DNA from: Paenibacillus roseus
GTDB lineage: Bacteria > Bacillota > Bacilli > Paenibacillales > Paenibacillaceae
Length of the DNA stretch: 64,000 nt
Assembly (NCBI RefSeq): GCF_016424485.1
Contig: NZ_JAELUP010000001.1
Span: forward strand, 1-64,000
Reading direction: 5' to 3'
Shown piece by piece: positions 7,705 to 16,038 of the stretch. The translations under genes were made by a program, and so were the position numbers. Below the pieces are notes generated by a model that was not told the DNA's origin, did not search any database, and worked only from the letters and a program-made list of their open reading frames with translations. Numbering within the stretch: the stretch's first letter is position 1; the number at the start of each line of letters is the position of its first letter.

Positions 7705-9429
7705 TCACTGCTCGCTATACACTAAAAAATCTAATTCCAATTTACTTTTCAGTGTAGTAATTAATTCTGTACTCTTTGCTACTCTATCAGTTCCACCTAA
7801 TTCAGTATACATCTTAAAAATTTCTGTAGCAGTTTCTACGATGAATTCTTCCGAAACACAATCTGGTCGTAACGGAATAACATCTTTTGAAGTTACTTTA
7901 ATCTTTTTTGATAACTTCGCAAATAATGTATAAAGTACATAGAACTTAATATCTGAGGCTTGCGTTGTTGTGTAATCACACTTTGTTTTTAAAATATTTT
8001 CAACGAGTTTTCCCACGTATGCTATATGATAAAATACATCTAAATCTTGATCAGACTTATATAGAGTATCGTAACGATCATCATCTGCTAAAAGAGTAGA
8101 GGGTCGTGCTCTAGAATCATTCGGACTTTGTAATAAAACCGCTATGAGACACTGAGACAAGAATGGCAAGCTAACTATTTGAGCCGGCTTTTTTCCATTG
8201 TTTTTATAGTAATTTTTCCTTCGATCATAATACAAATCTTTTCCCTTAAAATACATTTCTATTTGTCTATGGATTGTATCCGTAGCTCGCAAAGAAGATT
8301 TCTGAATAGGTGTTTGATTGTTAGTAGCAAATATTATCTTGTCTCTGGAATCCTCCGTTGTTGGTACAATAACTCTAACAAGAAGATCACGAGATTCAAT
8401 TTCAAGACGCTCTGGATACTTTGTGAAATAGTTATAAATTTCTGTTGAAGTCTGTAGCCCATTAACTATTTCAGGATCATTTAAAACCAATGTTTTACCT
8501 GTAACAAGAGTCGCATTTGAAGCAATAATAGTTGCACCATTATTTAACCACCAAAAATTCTCATTAACTGAATTCTCCAGTGTATCATTTATATCTTTGT
8601 TAACTTGTACGTTTCCCTGATAATCTCGTACATTTGCTTCGAAAATATGCCTAATAAGTTCATTATTTTCATTAACCATAAATTTATAATATTCCGCAAG
8701 ATTAACCAAGGCTACAAATACTTTTGATGAAGCATTTGTTATAGGGTTTTCCGATAATACAAGGGTAAACTCGTTATCTATAATCTTATTAGCAAGCTCA
8801 TACAATCTATTTGCGCCTATAAAATTCACATTTATCGAAGTCGACGGATTTGGAAAAAGCTCCTTAATCATTAAACACAATTCTTCGGCTTGTTTTTGAA
8901 CATTTGAATGTACTTCACTTCCTTTAGTGACATAGCAAAATCGAATGCTCACTTTGGGACTTTTCCGTACCAGTCCAATATATACTTTGCGAAAAAGTTC
9001 AAATAATGATCGCACTTTAGAATTATATCTATCTTTAAATATATCCATATTCTTATCCATATCAAATAGATTAGAACAGGTGGTTTTCCATTTCATTAGA
9101 GCGTCTTCACGAAAAGAAACAGTGTTCTTAGTCTGAAATATATATATATCTAAATTAGATCCTTTTTTTATGTTCTCAAAAGTGCTTGCATTTTCATCTA
9201 GTAATGATCCATCTGCAAATAAAAAAATGCCATCGCATCCCCCGTCCAAAGTCGCGTCACACAAGCCATTTTCAATTTCTTCATCGCTTAAATCATATTC
9301 TTTTAACACCTGAGATACCGCGAAAAACTCGAAAAAATCATCTTCACGAGAATAATGCGGATTTTCTTCATGTTCCTGCTTTATATATGCGTTTAGAAGC
9401 ACCTGTGTATTTGTTAACCCATTTCCCAT
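7705..9429 (-). CDS. AIPR-family protein (abortive infection/phage resistance type)
   Basis: The 574-residue protein carries the AIPR core, best seen in NFWWLNNGATIIASNATLV (about 290-310) followed by DPEIVNGLQTSTEIYNYF and later IIFATNNQTPIQKSSLRATD. The N-terminal third has the nuclease-like FDGGCDGIFLF-type segment (LDGGCDGIFLFADGS, about 61-75) and a hydrophobic FQTKNTVSF strand, which recalls a PD-(D/E)xK-like arrangement D...Q-x-K. AIPR proteins occur with abortive-infection and restriction systems. AAGGAGGT lies eight bases before the ATG. It is the third gene of the methyltransferase operon, 20 bases after the DUF4928 gene. I infer it acts as an effector or restriction subunit of this system. 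Confidence 0.88.
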   Translation of the reverse strand: MGNGLTNTQVLLNAYIKQEHEENPHYSREDDFFEFFAVSQVLKEYDLSDEEIENGLCDATLDGGCDGIFLFADGSLLDENASTFENIKKGSNLDIYIFQTKNTVSFREDALMKWKTTCSNLFDMDKNMDIFKDRYNSKVRSLFELFRKVYIGLVRKSPKVSIRFCYVTKGSEVHSNVQKQAEELCLMIKELFPNPSTSINVNFIGANRLYELANKIIDNEFTLVLSENPITNASSKVFVALVNLAEYYKFMVNENNELIRHIFEANVRDYQGNVQVNKDINDTLENSVNENFWWLNNGATIIASNATLVTGKTLVLNDPEIVNGLQTSTEIYNYFTKYPERLEIESRDLLVRVIVPTTEDSRDKIIFATNNQTPIQKSSLRATDTIHRQIEMYFKGKDLYYDRRKNYYKNNGKKPAQIVSLPFLSQCLIAVLLQSPNDSRARPSTLLADDDRYDTLYKSDQDLDVFYHIAYVGKLVENILKTKCDYTTTQASDIKFYVLYTLFAKLSKKIKVTSKDVIPLRPDCVSEEFIVETATEIFKMYTELGGTDRVAKSTELITTLKSKLELDFLVYSEQ

Positions 9430-9449
9430 CCAACATTACCTCCTTTGTG

Positions 9450-10385
9450 TCACTTCGCTTCAAATTCGATTCGTAAACTGGGATCGGTTTCCTTGTCATC
9501 AATAATAGCATTATATTTCACGATGATGTCAGCAAGCTTAGCATTTCTCGCCGAGCCGTCAAACATACTGTGTTCATTAACATTAGTAGAGAGAAATTGC
9601 TGAATGTCCCATACTTCAATACGTCCACTTAAGCCTGAATCTGCAGCAAGATCGAGAGCAGTACGGACACGATCGAATATAGTAATGATTACCGGGAGAC
9701 ACCCCGCTCGGATATTCATTTTGCATTTCTGAATAAGCGGTTCCCCGGGTGCAGTAGTACAGTGCAGAATCGTATCATTAATTACAAAATCTCCGCTGCG
9801 ATCAGTAGGAGAATCTGCAACTGAAGCGCCATGAATTTCAAACCCATTGACAGGCATAATAATGAATAGCTTTGCACCAACAAGATGCTGAAGCATCGTA
9901 CCTAAATATTGCGTTCCTGGATTTTCCTTTTGTCTCTTTTTAGCTTGTTCAAACAACTCATCTAAACTCGCAGCAATGGTTCGAGACGGGTCAGCAGTTA
10001 GCGTAAAAGGCTGATTGTTAAAATAACCGCGCACCTGATCGGCCCAAAAGCTTTCTATTTCGTCAAAACTTACTTCCTCAACTGTACGCCATTGATTAAG
10101 AAATTCCACATATCTGAACATAAGTCCCATATTGCCGCGGCTGGTGCGTCCGCCTTCTGACGCCAAAGTTCGAGTAATACCATGTTCTTTAAGAATCTTT
10201 TTCAAATTGGAGCCACCAAGCCCTGCAACTTGTCCCATATTTTCCGTCAAAAAGTCATTTGGATCAAGTGGGAAAGCCATTCCTCGAACCATTCGAGTTA
10301 ACTGGATTAATAAGGATAATGGTCCTTTCGTAAATGCATTATGCTCCTGTTGAAACTCTATTAAGCGATTGTTCGAGCCGCTCAT
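9450..10385 (-). CDS. DUF4928 protein, probable restriction endonuclease
   Basis: This 311-residue protein has the layout of the DUF4928 family, which typically sits beside cytosine-5 methyltransferases. An N-terminal helical half (MGQVAGLGGSNLKKILKEHG, about 50-69) precedes a C-terminal half with GDFVINDTILHCTTAPGEPLI (the core GDFVINDTILHC, about 198-209), a D...H-C-T arrangement reminiscent of a PD-(D/E)xK nuclease core. The start has GGAGG nine bases upstream, and the gene overlaps the methyltransferase by 47 bases, indicating coupled translation. The nuclease role is inferred from the family context, not proven by a clear catalytic motif. Confidence 0.78.
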   Translation of the reverse strand: MSGSNNRLIEFQQEHNAFTKGPLSLLIQLTRMVRGMAFPLDPNDFLTENMGQVAGLGGSNLKKILKEHGITRTLASEGGRTSRGNMGLMFRYVEFLNQWRTVEEVSFDEIESFWADQVRGYFNNQPFTLTADPSRTIAASLDELFEQAKKRQKENPGTQYLGTMLQHLVGAKLFIIMPVNGFEIHGASVADSPTDRSGDFVINDTILHCTTAPGEPLIQKCKMNIRAGCLPVIITIFDRVRTALDLAADSGLSGRIEVWDIQQFLSTNVNEHSMFDGSARNAKLADIIVKYNAIIDDKETDPSLRIEFEAK

Positions 10386-11475
10386 TATATATAACCTCCG
10401 CCAGTTTTATCAAAAAGGACTCGCCGACAAACGAAGCGACAGGAAGCGCTACCGCGTCTCCCATAGCTTTATAGCCGTCGTTGTTGGTACCGGGGAGAAT
10501 GTAGCTGTCCGGCGCGCCCATTAGTCGAGCGGCTTCTCGTGGAGACAACAATCTTGCGTGTATTTCCCCATCTTTTTTAACAATCAAAAATTGCTTGCTA
10601 CTACCGCCCTCTGGTGTTCGAAGACAACCGGCTACTCCATCAAAACGGAGTTCTAAACATTGCTTAGCGTGTCTAATACGACGGTAGCCTGTTGCAATGA
10701 TCTCATTAAACTCATCAAGCTTTGCCTGATGATGAGCAGGTATAAGCCTCAATACATCGTCTTTATCGTAGGGAAGATTAAAGTCAATGACATCAACAAG
10801 GTTTTGTTTACGCTTTGACGGCTTGTCAGTGCGCCACCATATCCAATCAGGTAATGTGCGGCCTAGTCCAGCAGCGGCTTTGTTATGTAACCAGTTAGGG
10901 CCTGAGTCACATAATTCAGGAGGTATAGATATTCCTTGTTTCACAGCAATAACAAAAACCCTCGGTCTGGACTGTGGAACAAAAAGTGATGCGTCAAGCA
11001 GAATAGCGCCACTTCTATAACCTAGTTCAGAAAGAGCATGATGAAGCTTAATATAGTTTGCTCCAGAATTTGTCGATAACAACCCCGTAACGTTTTCAAT
11101 TAATAAAAGAGCCGGTCTTTCCGGCATTTCCTGTAGTATACGAAGCCATTCCCAAACCAAACCGCTACGCTCTGCGTCAATCCCACCTAAAGAACCCGCC
11201 AGAGATAAATCTTGGCACGGAAAACTTGCCCAAGATAAGTGCGCATAAGGTATCTTCTCACCTGATATATTTTTAATATCGTCTAGTACAAAATGTTTGC
11301 TCATGAAATTTTTTTCATATGCAGCAGCTTTTTTAGAACTTACGTCATTTGACCAAACAGGGCGAAACATCCCTTTCAAACCGTAAGCAACTAAACCGCT
11401 TCCTGCAAAAAATTCATGCATCGCCCACGGCGCAGACGCCAAATTAACTTTTCCTTCCTTTATAACCTGTTGCAT
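10339..11475 (-). CDS. DNA cytosine-5 methyltransferase
   Basis: The 378-residue protein has the ordered motifs of C5 methyltransferases: motif I HEFFAGSGLVAYGLKG (about 20-35), the catalytic PCQDLSLAGSLGG with Cys87, motif VI LLIENVTGLL (about 124-133), motif VIII QSRPRVFVIAV, then a target-recognition region of about 100 residues, motif IX RLLSPREAARLMGAP and motif X YKAMGDAVALPVASFVGE. It methylates cytosine at a specific DNA site and protects the host from the companion nuclease. The ATG at 11475 has GGAGGG six bases upstream; an in-frame ATG six codons earlier has none. It is the first gene of a four-gene operon with DUF4928, AIPR and vsr. The recognition site cannot be read from the sequence. 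Confidence 0.95.
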   Translation of the reverse strand: MQQVIKEGKVNLASAPWAMHEFFAGSGLVAYGLKGMFRPVWSNDVSSKKAAAYEKNFMSKHFVLDDIKNISGEKIPYAHLSWASFPCQDLSLAGSLGGIDAERSGLVWEWLRILQEMPERPALLLIENVTGLLSTNSGANYIKLHHALSELGYRSGAILLDASLFVPQSRPRVFVIAVKQGISIPPELCDSGPNWLHNKAAAGLGRTLPDWIWWRTDKPSKRKQNLVDVIDFNLPYDKDDVLRLIPAHHQAKLDEFNEIIATGYRRIRHAKQCLELRFDGVAGCLRTPEGGSSKQFLIVKKDGEIHARLLSPREAARLMGAPDSYILPGTNNDGYKAMGDAVALPVASFVGESFLIKLAEVIYNERLEQSLNRVSTGA

Positions 11476-11654
11476 GCGTTTCCCTCCATTCAATTATTAT
11501 ATGTTAGAAGACTAGTACGACACAATAACCCTTCTTCTGTTAGGTTTTATTTGAGTTGACACATAACCAAAGATGCTTACTTAAATAAACTACGAGTGTC
11601 AATCTACTTCTTAACATTATACCAAACATACATTCCCTTTTGTGCGTTTTTATC

Positions 11655-11684
11655 AATAAAAAATGCCCCAGCAAAGCGTGGGGC
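11655..11684 (-). terminator. Terminator after the 91-residue gene
   Basis: On the minus strand a GCCCCACG / GCTGGGGC-type stem is followed by ATTTTTTATTG. It lies 58 bases beyond the stop of the small gene at 11743 and separates it from the methyltransferase operon. Confidence 0.8.
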
Positions 11685-11742
11685 GGGAGGCGCAAATGTT
11701 ATGACTTCTTATACACTGGACTACTTGCTACAGAGCTATGAG

Positions 11743-12018
11743 TCAGCATTTTGCCGTACCAATCTTTATCCATTTTTTTACATCCTCAATCCATTCCGCG
11801 ATAAGATCATCGCGAAGCGCCCGTAAGCTCTGAATTTCTTCACGGATTTGCCACCGCGGCTCTGGTGACGTATCCGCTCTGCCATGCTCCACGCCTAGCT
11901 TGCAGTGGCGTCTCATAATAGACACAGCATTTGCGTCTGCGTATCGTCGTTCAAGACCGACGAGAGGACTACGATAAGATTCACGTACATCATAGCAAGT
12001 TTGAGCAACAGCCGTCAT
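11743..12018 (-). CDS. Small protein of unknown function
   Basis: The 91-residue frame starts at an ATG at 12018 with GGGAGG seven bases upstream and ends before a clear terminator, so it looks like a real single-gene unit. The protein begins MTAVAQTCYDVRESYRSPLV, is charged, and ends with a predicted helix (LRALRDDLIAEWIEDVKKWIK). No membrane segment, signal peptide or known motif is visible. It lies inside the tRNA-bounded island between the 376-residue gene and the methyltransferase. A regulator or cargo protein of the island is possible but cannot be shown. Confidence 0.6.
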   Translation of the reverse strand: MTAVAQTCYDVRESYRSPLVGLERRYADANAVSIMRRHCKLGVEHGRADTSPEPRWQIREEIQSLRALRDDLIAEWIEDVKKWIKIGTAKC

Positions 12019-12121
12019 ATGAAAACCTCCCAATCAACAAGTTGTTGTTTGTTATAACTTAGTTGGAAGGATTTCTCAAGCCCGTTAACGTTCGGGGAGT
12101 TGCTCTTTGGACTCAAGATCA

Positions 12122-13252
12122 CTACTCCTTGCTTACAATAACTCCCGTCATGAGGAATGGTCTGATCGGGTAAATTTTTTTAGTTTGTTCGATAAACGCC
12201 AAGACACCTTCATAGTTATCTTTTTTATAGCGCCTATACTGCAATAGTCCATCATTATGAATCGACTCATCAAGAATAAATCTACCGATATAATTTTGGT
12301 GCTTGTCTCGAACCAGTATGTCATCATAATCAGAATTCATTGAGTTTACTTCCTCGTTACTTCTGACGAGTAAAACTCTCAATATCTCAGGTAACTCATC
12401 AATCGAATCCACTGCTTCAACATATACTACAGTAAAGCTACTGTCAGGTGCGTCCTTTACCGTTTGAACATGAAACTTTAGGTCATGAGTTCGTCCATGA
12501 ATAAATGCATCCAATTTAATATCTTGGCTTATCGCTTCTAATAATAAAATGATCTCTTTACCTACAAAATCAAAGACTTCTTTAGTTATGGTTAGGATGT
12601 CTTGCTGGGCAAATTGGTTTCCTTTTTTATAAAAGGCATCAATCTTGGACGTCATACCGTCACCAAATAGTTCCCGTGACAAAATAAGCTTAGTATCACT
12701 GATATGTTTAATTCGATTATTAAACTCTGTCATATATGCAAACTCAATACTGTTTTGGATTCGTAATAACACCGTAAGCGTATTTGAAAATACCTGCACA
12801 TATGAAGCATTACTCAAAACATGAATGATCTTGTTAAAATCAACCCTCTCTATGTTCAACCCTTGGTTAGCTAGTAGTGCTGAATTAACTATTTGAGCCG
12901 CAGAGTCCATGGCATTTCGTAAATACTGGAAGAAGTCTTTTATGTACTTATCGATAAGAAATGGATAATCAACAGGTATACCGAACATATCCATTTTAAA
13001 CTGCGGTAAGCCTTCATAAGAAATACCAACCGAACCGGTACCTTTTTCAGCAAGTAGTTGCTGAATTTCCTTATTTATTTCATCTTGCCATCCTCTGTGC
13101 TCATCTTCCATTTTTGAATTTATCGATTCAATGACATGACAACAGTATCCGGCAGTAACTATATTTTTTTGCGTGTTAACTACAAACTGCCAAGCATCGA
13201 GTACGTAGTGTTCCACTAAGTATTTCTTGAATTCATCAGAAAAATAATTCAT
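12122..13252 (-). CDS. Unknown 376-residue protein, possibly HEPN-like
   Basis: The frame is open further upstream through the tRNA, but the real start is the ATG at 13252, with AAAGGAG seven bases before it. The product begins MNYFSDEFKKYLVEHYVLDA. It is mainly helical by composition and has the segment SIEFAYMTEFNNRIKHISDT (about 182-201), where an Asn-Arg-x-x-His group in a helical setting recalls the N/R-x-K-H elements of some HEPN-type proteins. The C-terminal part (FTVVYVEAVDSIDELPEILR and onward) is beta-rich. No family was recognised with confidence. It is the first gene of the island beside the intact tRNA-Ala, so a defence or toxin role is suspected from position only. Confidence 0.75.
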   Translation of the reverse strand: MNYFSDEFKKYLVEHYVLDAWQFVVNTQKNIVTAGYCCHVIESINSKMEDEHRGWQDEINKEIQQLLAEKGTGSVGISYEGLPQFKMDMFGIPVDYPFLIDKYIKDFFQYLRNAMDSAAQIVNSALLANQGLNIERVDFNKIIHVLSNASYVQVFSNTLTVLLRIQNSIEFAYMTEFNNRIKHISDTKLILSRELFGDGMTSKIDAFYKKGNQFAQQDILTITKEVFDFVGKEIILLLEAISQDIKLDAFIHGRTHDLKFHVQTVKDAPDSSFTVVYVEAVDSIDELPEILRVLLVRSNEEVNSMNSDYDDILVRDKHQNYIGRFILDESIHNDGLLQYRRYKKDNYEGVLAFIEQTKKIYPIRPFLMTGVIVSKE

Positions 13253-13289
13253 AAATTCACTCCTTTTATGAATTCTCCAGATATAGTAT

Positions 13290-13313
13290 AACAAAAAAAC
13301 GGCATCTCTGCCG
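13290..13313 (-). terminator. Terminator of tRNA-Ala
   Basis: On the minus strand AAACGGCA-GAGA-TGCCGTTT is followed by a T run. It lies 14 bases beyond the tRNA CCA end. A similar hairpin is present beside the decayed tRNA copy at 7083. Confidence 0.85.
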
Positions 13314-13327
13314 TTTGTGTGTGATAT

Positions 13328-13403
13328 TGGTGGAGCCAAGGGGGATCGAACCCCTGACCTCATCGCTGCCAGCGATGCGCTCTCCCAGCTGAGCTATGGC
13401 CCC
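13328..13403 (-). tRNA. tRNA-Ala, anticodon GGC
   Basis: A full cloverleaf reads on the minus strand: acceptor GGGGCCA / TGGCTCC, D-arm AGCTCAGCTGGGAGAGC, anticodon stem CATCG/CGATG with loop CTGGCAG (anticodon GGC), T-arm AGGGGTTCGATCCCCCT, and an encoded CCA end. It is intact and forms the right edge of the defence island; its 3' part is repeated at 7083-7142. Confidence 0.97.
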
Positions 13404-13488
13404 GTTTCAATTAAGTATCGCTATCAGCGACAATAAAGATCATACCATGATGAGAAAAAAGTTGTCAACCCTTTGTTATAAATTTTTT

Positions 13489-13619
13489 AGCTCAAAACCA
13501 AAATTAGTGGTTGCCCTCTAGAAGGAGGGAACGCTGCGTGGCAGAGGATTCCTCCGATCGCTGTTAAAGCCCGATTCCTTGATTTGATGCAGGTTAGCAG
13601 GGGGAATCGGGCTTTAAAG
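13489..13619. repeat. Left half of a second interrupted MITE
   Basis: It is nearly identical to 5195-5324 and stops at the same base (TTTAAAG). The nine bases before it (13480-13488, AAATTTTTT) are repeated after the other end at 16039-16047, a target-site duplication. This shows that the MITE inserted here intact and was broken later. Confidence 0.88.
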
Positions 13620-13688
13620 CATTCCTGTATTCCCTTAATTTTGGACTTTGAAATAAATCGAGCACCCCTTTAAGATGAAGGTGTCGTC
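13620..13688. mobile_element. Remnant of an IS110 left end
   Basis: This is 69 bases identical to the first 69 bases of the IS110 element at 5325. It follows the MITE half directly and is cut off at 13689 by an IS3-type end. Confidence 0.85.
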
Positions 13689-13717
13689 TGGATTGTCAAC
13701 ACAAAACTGAACAACTT

Positions 13718-14542
13718 TTATAAGGGCATGCTCCTGGCTTCAACAGGAGTCAGATAATCGAGTGTGCCAATTCTGTGGTAATTAAACCAATGAACGTAAT
13801 CGTGAAGTTCAACGTTAAGTTGCTCTGCTGTGAGGAAGTGGGCTTGGTTCGCGAATTCTGTCTTGAAGATTTTAAATGTTGCTTCTGCAACGGCATTATC
13901 ATAAGGACAGCCTTTTCGGCTAAGGGAACGGGTGACACCAAACGTTGTCAACGCTTTAGAAATCAGCTTGTTATCAAACTCTTTGCCACGGTCCGTATGA
14001 AACATTTGAATCCGATCTAACCGCACAGAGATGCTTGCTATGGCGCTGTAAACCAGCTCTGCTGTTTTGTTGGGACCGCTGCTGTACCCAATAATTTCAC
14101 GATTAAAGAGGTCCACAAATAAGCATACATAATGCCATTTACCCGCTACGCGTACGTACGTCAAATCGCTGACGACGACAGCGAAAGGCTCATCTTGATC
14201 AAATTCGCGTTGAAGCTCATTCTTTACAACAACTTCATTCGAATCGCTCTTAACAGGCTTGTACTGCGCTACCGTGTAGTTGGATACCAGACCATATTTA
14301 CTCATGATCTGACCGATCTTACGGCGCGAGACTAACCGATTTCGCTTGCCTAATTCTACTTTGATTTTTCTTGTCCCGTAGTTGTTCCGGCTAGCTTCGA
14401 AGATATCCACAACCGCTTCTTCTACTTGCTGTTCCTCCTCGTTAGCAGCGGGCTCAGGCTTGTAGTAATACGTGCTCCGTGGTAGTTGCAGGACTTTGCA
14501 CATTGCTGATACCGAGTACTTGTGTGCATTATTGCGAATCAC
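13718..14542 (-). CDS. IS3-family transposase OrfB
   Basis: This 274-residue DDE transposase has an HTH_21-type N-terminus (YSVSAMCKVLQLPRSTYYYKP) and an rve integrase core: the first Asp in VVSDLTYVRVAGKWHY, the second in MFHTDRGKEFDN, and the catalytic Glu in GCPYDNAVAEATFKIFKTEF. The C-terminus reads WFNYHRIGTLDYLTPVEA, where the usual HRIHGTLGYLTP has lost a residue and changed a Gly, so activity is uncertain. In IS3 elements OrfB is made by -1 frameshifting from OrfA, and here the OrfA frame ends immediately upstream at 14545. The OrfA start has been lost, so the element cannot move by itself. Confidence 0.88.
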   Translation of the reverse strand: MIRNNAHKYSVSAMCKVLQLPRSTYYYKPEPAANEEEQQVEEAVVDIFEASRNNYGTRKIKVELGKRNRLVSRRKIGQIMSKYGLVSNYTVAQYKPVKSDSNEVVVKNELQREFDQDEPFAVVVSDLTYVRVAGKWHYVCLFVDLFNREIIGYSSGPNKTAELVYSAIASISVRLDRIQMFHTDRGKEFDNKLISKALTTFGVTRSLSRKGCPYDNAVAEATFKIFKTEFANQAHFLTAEQLNVELHDYVHWFNYHRIGTLDYLTPVEARSMPL

Positions 14543-14544
14543 AT

Positions 14545-14781
14545 TTACTTTCGTCCCATGATCAGCGCGGCTTGCTTTAAAATGTCATTCTCCATCTTGA
14601 GACGTTGATTTTCCTTACGCAAAGCTAGTAGTTCATTTTCTTCGTCGGTTCGGTTCGCCTTCTCTGTAAAAGAGCCAGACGCTTGGCTTTGCGTGATCCA
14701 ACGATCTAGGGCAGATGCACTAAGATCATATTCACGAACAATGCTCGCTCTTGTCTTTCCATTCTCATAAAGCTTCACCAT
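14545..14781 (-). pseudogene. IS3-family OrfA, N-terminus lost
   Basis: The remaining 78 codons (VKLYENGKTRASIVREYDLS and onward, ending ILKQAALIMGRK) match residues 17-94 of the plus-strand OrfA at 14869-15153. The first ~16 residues are missing because the neighbouring element's end takes their place at about 14785-14800. The helix-turn-helix and the C-terminal leucine zipper (LALRKENQRLKMENDILKQ) remain. Confidence 0.85.
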
Positions 14782-14868
14782 CTGAAGTTGAATCGGCTAC
14801 ACTAAGTTGGACAATAAAAATGAGGGCTTGTAGAATAGACCTATCATGTTAAGGAGCGGATCTCTACA

Positions 14869-15153
14869 ATGCCAAAACAAGAACGACGTAGCTTTACCTC
14901 AGAATTTAAAAGACAGATGGTGCAGCTCTATGAAAACGGGAAGTCCAGGGCAGCCATTGTGGAGGAATATGACCTCACAGCTTCTGCTTTAGACCGCTGG
15001 ATCAACCAAGCTCAGACAACGGGTTCCTTCAAGGAGAAGGACAATCGTTCGCCAGAAGAAGAGGAACTTATGGCTTTACGAAAAGAGAACCAGCGTCTGA
15101 AAATGGAGAATGACATTTTAAAGCAAGCCTCGCTGATCATGGGACGAAAGTAG
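14869..15153 (+). CDS. IS3-family transposase OrfA
   Basis: This 94-residue HTH protein (MPKQERRSFTSEFKRQMVQL) has a helix-turn-helix in GKSRAAIVEEYDLTASALDRW and a leucine-zipper-like C-terminus (ALRKENQRLKMENDILKQAS). It is the regulator and DNA-binding part of an IS3 transposase. GGAGCGG lies upstream of the ATG. OrfB continues in the -1 frame from the end of this gene, the usual programmed frameshift arrangement. Confidence 0.9.
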   Translation: MPKQERRSFTSEFKRQMVQLYENGKSRAAIVEEYDLTASALDRWINQAQTTGSFKEKDNRSPEEEELMALRKENQRLKMENDILKQASLIMGRK

Positions 15154-15154
15154 C

Positions 15155-15991
15155 TATCATCCAGAACAACCGTGATACATACTCGGTATCCGCAATGTGC
15201 GACGTCCTGCAAATCGCAAGAAGTACGTTTTATTACGAAGCGAAAGAGTTACGGAAAGAAGATGAGTTAACGGAAGCGATTGTGGAGATCTTCAACAAGA
15301 ATCGAAAAGCCTATGGTACACGAAAGATTAAAACCAAACTCCAGGACCAAGAGCTCATTGTCTCCAGACGTCGTATTGGCCGAATCATGCAAGAGCAGGG
15401 TCTGGTCTCCACCTATACCATCGCTCAGTATAAGCCCCATAAAACGGCCTGTAATGAGGCGACAACGACGAATGTGTTGGATCGTGAGTTTGAGCAGAGC
15501 GAAGCCAAACGCTTCGTCGTAAGCGATCTGACGTATGTGAAGGTCCAACACCAGTGGCATTACGTTTGTGTGCTCATCGATCTGTTTAATCGAGAGATCA
15601 TCGGTCACAGTGCCGGTCCAAATAAGGACGCTTCTCTGGTCTCACGCGCCTTTGCTATGGTGCAAGGAGATTTGAGCCAAATCCAGTGGTTCCATACGGA
15701 CCGCGGCAGTGAGTTTAAAAACTAAAAAAAATGGACGAGCTCCTGGAAACCTTTGAAATCAGCCGATTGCTAAGCAGGAAAGGTTGTCCTTATGACAACG
15801 CCGTGGCTGAAGCCACTTACAAAGTCATGAAAACGGAGTTCATCAATCAAATGACCTTCCAAAGCCTTGATCACCTGGAGTTGGAACTCTACGACTACGT
15901 CAACTGGTTTAACAAGCATCGGATTCACGGATCATTGGGATACATGACGCCTGTTCAGTATCGCCAAGCAGCCCTTAAAAAAATTGTCTAA
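15155..15991 (+). pseudogene. IS3-family OrfB with an indel
   Basis: The first part (to 15725) has the HTH_21 segment YSVSAMCDVLQIARSTFYYE and rve Asp residues in VVSDLTYVKVQHQWHY and WFHTDRGSEFKN, then hits a stop. The rest continues in another frame from 15731 (MDELLETFEISRLL) with the catalytic Glu in GCPYDNAVAEATYKVMKTEF and the normal WFNKHRIHGSLGYMTPVQY end. The break is in an A-rich tract (TAAAAAAAATG) and is a simple indel. Confidence 0.9.
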
Positions 15992-16010
15992 TTTACTGTT
16001 GACAATCCTA

Positions 16011-16038
16011 TGTCAACCACTAATTTTTAGGTTGAGCC
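16011..16038. repeat. Right end of the second interrupted MITE
   Basis: The last 28 bases of the MITE (TGTCAACCACTAAT through GTTGAGCC) are followed by the target duplication AAATTTTTT at 16039-16047. Its partner is 13489-13619. Confidence 0.85.

Larger units (their letters stand above)
13689..14795 (-). mobile_element. IS3-family element, 5' end lost
   Basis: The outer end TGGATTGTCAAC and an OrfA/OrfB gene pair define an IS3-type element on the minus strand. Its OrfA end has been replaced by the start of the plus-strand element near 14795, so the two lie head to head (OrfA ends adjacent). Confidence 0.85.
14796..16010 (+). mobile_element. Second IS3-family element, plus strand
   Basis: It carries OrfA and a frameshifted OrfB, begins near GCTACACTAAGTTGGACAAT and ends with GTTGACAATCC, the inverse of the outer end of the minus-strand element. 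It lies directly against the last 28 bases of the MITE. The left limit is approximate. Confidence 0.8.

Noticed and set aside
13253..13363. N-terminal extension of the 376-residue protein
   Set aside because: It would run through the tRNA-Ala and its terminator, and a strong ribosome site precedes the internal ATG at 13252.
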